From: Saxidomus purpurata
Lineage: Eukaryota > Mollusca > Bivalvia > Venerida > Veneridae
Reading direction: 5' to 3'
Assembly (NCBI GenBank): GCA_022818135.1
Contig: JAFMSR010000012.1
Span: 30,375,050-30,439,049 of the forward strand
Length of the DNA: 64,000 nt
The notes below the pieces were generated by a model. It searched no databases and was not told the origin of the DNA. It was given only the letters and a program-made list of their open reading frames with translations. The stretch's first letter is position 1, and every line of letters begins with the position of its first letter. Both the position numbers and the translations under genes were made by a program. This document shows positions 61,401 through 64,000 of the stretch, piece after piece.

Positions 61401-64000
61401 GAAGTTTTAGAACAGTATTAGTAAAATGATGAAGCAAATATTTTTAGTTTTAATGTCAGTAAAGTGAATATGGAGTTAAAAATAAAGTATGATAGCTCTG
61501 AACTGCCTGTGCAGTGACTATTTTTATTCTTTGCAAAGGGCAATGTTAGAGAAGTTACTGCAAAATGAGATTGAAAATTTTCTGTCTTGATTCTTGAAAA
61601 AGTGCAGTTTGTGTGTACATGTGTGTATTGTAATGATGCATGTATGGTGTAACAGTTTGAACCATTCTTCTAAATCAACAGGTTGAGAAACTGAAAAGAG
61701 AGAACAATGAAGTAGGTCCCTCGTGTACAATTTTCTTGTCTATAGATATATATATATACCATGCTTTGTCCATCTTGCTTGCTTGTTATGTGTTACATAC
61801 TCTTTGCTCCTTTAACTTACCACAACAATTCTCTTCCAATTTTTTAAACTTGCTTACAGTCGAAATAGTTGCTGAAACATTTGTAAAAGATTGGTACTTG
61901 AAGATGATTTTCTAAAACATTTGTAGAGCACAAGTTTTAACCCTTTTTGGCAGAATTGGGTTCTAGTATTCATAGGACTAAAATTTTGTTTAAGATAAAG
62001 TTATGGTTAAATTAATTTTGCTGTGTAGCTTGCATAGTCTGATTTTATCGTTTAACATTTAATACTAATTACATGAAGAGGATGTTTGTTATATGAGCTG
62101 AGCTGTGTGAAAACCAGCCTGTGGTGTTTGTGAGCCAGTATAAATCATTGTCAGTGTGTACATCCAAACAATCTAACTGCGATTCTTTGTACTGGCCAGT
62201 CATTATTCTAGGGAATGAAGTAACTTTCTACTAAGTATAACCTAGCTGATCAGTGTTTTGGAATTGGCTTTTTTGGTAGGATTGGGTGGTGTTTGTTTAT
62301 GCACAAAGGTTTTCACTCATTGAGACTTGTATTTGAACATGTCTAAATCTAATATATCACTTTGCATGTTTCATACAATTAGTGGAGGAATGTATTTTTT
62401 GTTGTTCTTTTTATTTGTAAGAATTTCCCAGTTTTTTTGGGGCTCATAATATTTTTAATGTGGGATAAAACGATACAAAAATGATTACTTTGAGCTAAAA
62501 CCAACATTAAATCAAAGTTGGCCACCTCTTTCTTTACCTATTTATGTGTAAAAAACCTTAAGCAAATATAATGGACTAAATTGGAATTTTGGGCCTATTA
62601 TACTTGAGCATAAATAAGCTTTAATTTGACATGAGCTCACGGATTTTTCTGCTTATACGGTAACAACTGTAGTATTTGAAGGAGCAACTCATTTCCTTTT
62701 CAATTTAATTAGATGTGTTTTACAGATCTCTTATTGTGTGTGATATAACTAACATTTTAAACTTTTACATAATTTACTTCTGTTCTGTTTCAGAACTATA
62801 TCCATCTTCTGTTTTTTGTTACCTTTTGTGTACTTTGTATAAAGAATAAAAACACTGGTACATGTATTATCTCCCCACCAAAAATTTTACAATCCCATAT
62901 TTATTCAACTTACATAATCTGCCCCATATTTATCACTTGCAGTTTTTTAACTTCAGTACAAAATATTTTTCAAATTATTTTTAATTATCTGCTTATAATA
63001 ATGATGTTGATATAGGGTTAACTGTTTTGTAATTTGGATATTTGTGTATGTATAATAGTTTTTAATCTCAAAAAACCATTATATACTGGCTTAAATGTCA
63101 AAATCAGAAACTGTTAACCCTATTTTAACACACAATATTCAAAAACAAGATGATTAACGAGCGCTGTTTTTTAACTGTATATTAAACATTATTTAACAGT
63201 CGCAAATTAAAATTACATTTCCAATCAGAAAAAAACGTTATGTTGGTAGTGCATTAAAATTCATGTTATTTTTTACATATTTGTGATTTACCTCTCATAT
63301 AATCCCACATGTACTTTACCACTCAAAAACGGAAATGCAGAAAAATAATAGACATTTTGAATTTTCGTAAGTTTCTTAGTTTAGCTGAATTTTCAAAAGC
63401 ATGGTTGCTTTTCATTGAATGATTTGTAAGGCTTGAATAAATGAAAAAAAAACACTATTTTCACAGGTTTCTGAGCGTCATGATGCTATCGTTAAACTGC
63501 GTAATGAAAACCGAGAGATTGAAGAAAAATTACGAGAAGCACTTGGAACTGCTCAGCATAGGGGAGAAGTGATTAAACAACTGAGGGATGAATTAAAGGG
63601 AACCAGTGGAAAGGTTAGTTGAACAACATGAGCTGTTTAATGTAGTTGTTACCTCTGTGCTTCGCTTGTCTTGTGTTCAACTCTGACAGTACCATTTATT
63701 GTTCATAGTTGAATCTCACTTCAAGCCATTCACTAGTGAATCCTGAAGACACAAATACACAAATGATGAACAAAAGAAAGATGCTTGCATAAGTTTAGTA
63801 GCTCTGACTGTCTGAGGAAACATTTGTGTATCAAAGCACTAAATTCTTGCACCTTTTTACTTTGTATTGCATGATTACGTATGAATTATTACTTGAAATA
63901 CAGAATCATCATGAATTAATGAACTTAATAGCTTTTCTTTGTACATATTTCATTTATATGTATGTGTTTTTCTCATAATTCCAGTCTGAGTCAGCAGATA
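25241..64000 (+). CDS. Long coiled-coil protein gene, 16 coding exons seen, 3' end outside window
   Basis: The joined exons give at least 611 residues, almost all predicted (by eye) to be heptad coiled coil rich in E, K, R, Q and L. Every exon begins and ends in phase 0, with GT donors and AG acceptors, and the joined frame is open throughout. The N-terminus MAERLSQESRFKARRGLIRN is basic and not coiled. The next exon has QAYVNDLSEQNEVLVQTVEE, a conserved-looking segment. No transmembrane segment, kinase, motor or zinc motif is visible. A resemblance to PMFBP1-like or centrosome/cilium-type coiled-coil proteins is possible, but I cannot confirm it. Intron 2 is 16.4 kb; exons could be missing from it. 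Role inferred only as structural or scaffold. Confidence 0.85.
26612..27012 (+). repeat. Dispersed repeat with internal tandem units, copy 2
   Basis: Three units about 152 bases apart (the 'ccgcaaggc..agagctg' word at 26656, 26808 and 26959), same family as 4380-5275 and 43500-44220. It lacks the usual head. Confidence 0.7.
28793..28990 (+). repeat. Hairpin-bearing dispersed repeat, copy 1
   Basis: AGTGCAGATCATGATCAG at about 28813-28830 faces CTGATCATAGTCTGCACT at about 28849-28866. These are followed by TTTGCCATTCAGTCAGT and 'tgagcaccttttgaa..aatggt'. The same order recurs at 30850-31030. Confidence 0.65.
29647..29796 (+). CDS. Coiled-coil gene exon 2
   Basis: 50 codons between TTTCTAG and GTATGG: ARIRVLQAYVNDLSEQNEVL, then VQTVEELEQEANERVEMLES and KLQKTSGTHK. 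Strong heptad pattern. The frame to 29919 past the donor is intron. Confidence 0.88.
30215..30420 (+). mobile_element. tRNA-derived SINE
   Basis: The head GAGCGATGGTATAGAGG (A-box-like) is followed by B-box-like GGGTTTGAGCCCC near 30270. A body then follows with CGGACTAGAGAGTGACTCGA, ending about 30410 in an AT-rich tail (AAAATAAATTAG). Confidence 0.65.
30850..31030 (+). repeat. Hairpin-bearing dispersed repeat, copy 2
   Basis: AGTGTAGATCATGATCAG (about 30892) faces CTAATCATGATCTACACT (about 30928-30945), then TTTGCTATTCAGTCAGT and 'tgagcacccctttgaa'. Same orientation as copy 1, about 2 kb away. Confidence 0.65.
31791..32060 (-). mobile_element. Retroposon with 16-bp target-site duplication
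   Basis: CTGGGGCTTCTGTTAA occurs at 31791-31806 and 32045-32060. The 238-base insert between them ends, in minus orientation, with AAATAAAATAAA, a degenerate A-rich tail next to the duplication. That is the pattern of LINE-mobilised insertion. No clear pol III boxes; no ORF. Confidence 0.65.
32560..32635 (+). repeat. Imperfect ATC/ATT trinucleotide repeat
   Basis: TTATCATCATCATCATCATT followed by related ACC/ATT triplets. Similar imperfect CATCAT tracts lie near 34700-34765. Confidence 0.8.
35807..36276 (+). repeat. 94-bp tandem repeat, five copies
   Basis: ATATAGATGGCTTT starts at 35807, 35901, 35995, 36089 and 36183, exactly 94 bases each. Units contain CAGGCGAATTAAGAGGGT and GTAGACCTGTGGTGTATTTA. 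The last copy is the most diverged. Confidence 0.95.
36438..36499 (+). repeat. 30-bp tandem duplication
   Basis: ATGATCTTTGTTAAGAAATG with its CTGTAAAA extension occurs twice, 30 bases apart (36441 and 36471). Confidence 0.9.
36970..37690 (+). repeat. SINE-like and dispersed repeats nested in the TIR element
   Basis: A tRNA-like head with GGTTCAATTCTCGGTT (about 37015) is followed by another at about 37240-37310 with GGGTTTCGATTCCCGGTT. A doubled unit follows (TTAAAATAACTTGGCACAAAT at about 37339 and 37505) and a tail GTGAGGGACAGCTCTTGTTT, a phrase resembling bivalve repeat ends. Confidence 0.55.
38446..38712 (+). CDS. ORF of the TIR element, function unknown (88 aa)
   Basis: ATG 38446 to TGA 38710-38712. 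It starts MKQLMTKKRARWTPTIFFKT and contains LEMLIDKYFCIHN. A basic N-terminus and helix-turn-helix-like spacing recall, faintly, the N-terminal region of ISXO2/Merlin-type transposases; the 3-bp target duplication argues against Merlin. It overlaps the next ORF by four bases (ATGA). It could be a degraded transposase piece or chance. Confidence 0.3.
   Translation: MKQLMTKKRARWTPTIFFKTERFDLNTEQLEMLIDKYFCIHNSVSGVTQLGFANNFIIDWISTTGHILIARTMLRDSGFLTEIKFKST
38709..39044 (+). CDS. Second ORF of the TIR element, function unknown (111 aa)
   Basis: ATG 38709 overlaps the stop of the previous ORF. Basic, Asn- and Ile-rich, ending GDRINGRRKK about 95 bases before the right terminus. No DDE signature recognised. 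Being inside TIRs suggests element-encoded protein or its remnant. Confidence 0.3.
   Translation: MIKVINILGSDKRNNSILFETIKKQHNAVIVYRSGDSQRKRRLSDSIFVIQGSKINRLLLQVCFTNILINKYCGKGVTPKYSEKRCCEISVRLNNTKFISFGDRINGRRKK
39562..39625 (+). repeat. Short direct duplication
   Basis: TGGTATAAGATGAAACATAC plus TTCTT occurs at 39562 and again at 39601. CTGTCAAG and CTTGACAG on either side of the second copy could pair. Confidence 0.85.
43500..44222 (+). repeat. Dispersed repeat with internal tandem units, copy 3 (fullest)
   Basis: Head GATGATTGTCTGTTGTTTG, then units at about 163-base steps (CACAAGGCCTAGAGCTT at 43728, a variant at 43893, and 44056). The tail is GTGAGCGATATAGGGCCATG then TTGGCCCTCTTGTTT. 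It shows both ends of the family. Confidence 0.8.
46239..46454 (+). CDS. Coiled-coil gene exon 3
   Basis: 72 codons between CATTTTAG and GTAAGT. It contains ARDLERELRSLTVEKARAEA, LEDLQVRVDRNEETVTRL and SNLNHDLDQLINVIS. Higher GC than the surrounding introns. Confidence 0.9.
46892..47092 (+). CDS. Coiled-coil gene exon 4
   Basis: 67 codons between GTTTCAG and GTATGT. It opens with VENVRFRELTPEQVFGSMHE, a less coiled stretch with Pro, His and Met, then returns to coil with LREQIARKDDLISRLQADLA. Confidence 0.9.
47367..47492 (+). CDS. Coiled-coil gene exon 5
   Basis: 42 codons (six heptads) between GTTTTAG and GTACGT. A polar LQRSGEFDKTSSQSQSEKD start, then AIVKLKTDLRRSEQRVDDLN. Confidence 0.88.
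47493..48705 (+). other. Intron 5 of the coiled-coil gene
   Basis: No repeat or extra exon recognised. A minus-strand frame at 47603-47842 is unsupported. Confidence 0.5.
48706..48852 (+). CDS. Coiled-coil gene exon 6
   Basis: 49 codons (seven heptads) between GTCATCAG and GTATTT. Contains ERKIATLQTQISDLHAEISQ and LVKILQDKQRQHQNE. The pyrimidine tract before it is a (CT)n run. Confidence 0.88.
48853..49895 (+). other. Intron 6 of the coiled-coil gene
   Basis: AT-rich, with a G-rich patch at about 49360-49390 (GGGTGGTGGGAGGGGGG-like). Nothing else seen. Confidence 0.5.
49896..49979 (+). CDS. Coiled-coil gene exon 7
   Basis: 28 codons (four heptads) between TTTATAG and GTAAGT: VQKSDEVIRQLRDELARTKE, then DFSRTSHD. 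Confidence 0.88.
49980..53160 (+). other. Intron 7 of the coiled-coil gene
   Basis: 3.2 kb of AT-rich DNA. No repeat family or additional exon recognised. Confidence 0.5.
53161..53244 (+). CDS. Coiled-coil gene exon 8
   Basis: 28 codons between TTTTATAG and GTAGGC: VSHYERRIHTLETELQDSKE, then QRRRALEE. Aligns without gaps to exon 11. Confidence 0.88.
53512..53670 (+). CDS. Coiled-coil gene exon 9
   Basis: 53 codons between TTGCGATAG and GTATTG. Contains IGQLQDRLRDGQTSTKDHH and ELARRDETIQKLRRDVLSLQ. Confidence 0.87.
53671..54271 (+). other. Intron 9 of the coiled-coil gene
   Basis: AT-rich; nothing recognised. Confidence 0.5.
54272..54334 (+). CDS. Coiled-coil gene exon 10
   Basis: 21 codons (three heptads) between GCTTTTAG and GTAACT: LDQQIKNLHISEDKIKHKEE plus E. 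The GTAACT donor is weaker than the others. Confidence 0.8.
55187..55910. mobile_element. GC-bordered insertion, possible non-autonomous transposon
   Basis: The edges are much more GC-rich than the intron. CGTTAACGCGG lies near the left end (about 55195) and its inverse CCGCGTTAACG near the right (about 55886). GATCGACC words sit inside both edges. No perfect long TIR and no target duplication identified. Confidence 0.4.
56100..56166 (+). repeat. 15-bp tandem repeat
   Basis: About four to five copies of TATTTTCAAAAYTTA-like units in a row. Confidence 0.85.
57074..57157 (+). CDS. Coiled-coil gene exon 11
   Basis: 28 codons between ATTTTTAG and GTATGT: LHRVETRVKSLEEDLSNAKK, then QTEDAKSE. Confidence 0.87.
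57489..57513 (+). repeat. (GATT)n microsatellite
   Basis: Six copies of GATT just before the acceptor of exon 12. Confidence 0.9.
57544..57627 (+). CDS. Coiled-coil gene exon 12
   Basis: 28 codons between GATATCAG and GTATGA: VSNNVAILARKEGEIASLRA, then QHSEACEQ. Its GTGAGT opening could itself mimic a donor, but the reading frame and phase support it as exon. Confidence 0.83.
57628..59694 (+). other. Intron 12 of the coiled-coil gene
   Basis: 2.1 kb of AT-rich DNA, no repeat or exon recognised. Confidence 0.5.
59695..59769 (+). CDS. Coiled-coil gene exon 13
   Basis: 25 codons between TATTTCAG and GTAATT: ISMLTNSIQKLQASSKDTRD, then ALTSE. Confidence 0.85.
60608..60842 (+). repeat. Diverged 28-bp tandem array, nine units
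   Basis: A CTGATTGG-like word starts at 60608, 60636, 60664, 60692, 60720, 60748, 60776, 60804 and 60832 (as cagattt): exactly 28 bases each, with no indels. Consensus about CTGATTGGYCAGATCTCATN, then TCTGG and a short spacer. Several units hold ATTGG, an inverted CCAAT box. Confidence 0.85.
60898..61240 (+). mobile_element. tRNA-Thr-derived SINE
   Basis: The head 60898-60967 folds as a tRNA: acceptor GTCAGC/GCTGAC, anticodon stem TGAGA/TCTTG with loop CTTGTAA (anticodon TGT, Thr), and T arm CGGGTTCAATTCCCG. A tRNA-unrelated body follows with GGGGGCATTGGTCATGTGGG and an A-rich end (GAATAAAACTTACC). The D loop is enlarged, so a functional tRNA gene is unlikely. Confidence 0.7.
61682..61711 (+). 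CDS. Coiled-coil gene exon 14, 30-nt microexon
   Basis: Ten codons, VEKLKRENNE, between CATTCTTCTAAATCAACAG and GTAGGT. It is phase 0 on both sides and keeps the coiled-coil composition and the E|V junction style of its neighbours. The short length lowers certainty. Confidence 0.65.
61712..63466 (+). other. Intron 14 of the coiled-coil gene
   Basis: AT-rich; a short TATATATATATA run near 61745. Nothing else recognised. Confidence 0.5.
63467..63613 (+). CDS. Coiled-coil gene exon 15
   Basis: 49 codons (seven heptads) between TTTTCACAG and GTTAGT. Contains VSERHDAIVKLRNENREIEE and EVIKQLRDELKGTSGK. Confidence 0.88.
63985..64000 (+). CDS. Coiled-coil gene exon 16, cut by window end
   Basis: After acceptor ATTCCAG the frame reads SESAD and runs off the edge. 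Phase 0 fits the preceding exon. Confidence 0.6.

Larger units (their letters stand above)
59770..61681 (+). other. Intron 13 of the coiled-coil gene
   Basis: Holds the 28-bp array (60608-60842) and a tRNA-Thr-derived SINE (60898-61240); otherwise featureless. Confidence 0.55.

Overview
This is animal nuclear DNA, most likely from a bivalve mollusc (inference). It is AT-rich and has short exons with GT/AG introns. About a third or less of it is recognisable, and much of that is degenerate dispersed repeats that resemble bivalve repeats: families opening with a GTCCGTCGTCTGTC-like motif, and ones ending with a GGGCCATGTTGGCCCTCTTG-like motif. Several tRNA-derived SINEs, small inverted-repeat elements and minisatellites are also present. 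There is no sign of bacterial gene organisation, operons, CRISPR or a prophage.

Three genes can be supported. (1) The 3' end of DUS2 (tRNA-dihydrouridine synthase 2) lies on the + strand: three exons at 1207-3341 encode the C-terminal double-stranded-RNA-binding domain and a hydrophilic tail, with a poly(A) signal near 4149. (2) A complete two-exon gene on the - strand (9985 down to 8556) encodes a compact 288-residue atypical alpha-kinase. All expected catalytic and zinc-binding residues are present. (3) A long coiled-coil protein gene on the + strand starts at 25241 and runs off the right edge. Sixteen coding exons (the last cut) give at least 611 residues. Every junction is phase 0, and 9 of the 15 complete exons encode an exact multiple of seven residues.

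Layout: 1-4170, DUS2 end and 3'UTR; 4380-8550, dispersed repeats and a SINE; 8555-9985, alpha-kinase; 10-25 kb, intergenic DNA with a complex microsatellite (12.2 kb), a 21-bp-period GATATC palindrome array (13.66-14.13 kb), a fold-back element (15.0 kb), a 20-copy 40-bp minisatellite (17.55-18.36 kb) and a MITE-like element (21.2 kb); 25.0-25.24 kb, CCAAT-box promoter; 25.24-64 kb, the coiled-coil gene. Its 16.4-kb second intron carries a 94-bp tandem array, a retroposon with 16-bp target duplications and a 2.45-kb TIR transposon at 36688-39139. The transposon holds two unidentified ORFs that overlap by ATGA.

The three genes have no evident functional link: tRNA modification, protein phosphorylation, and a structural coiled-coil protein. 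I did not find a convincing new multi-gene system. The most interesting signals are the heptad-quantised exons, the 21-bp palindrome array and the TIR element with unassigned ORFs.
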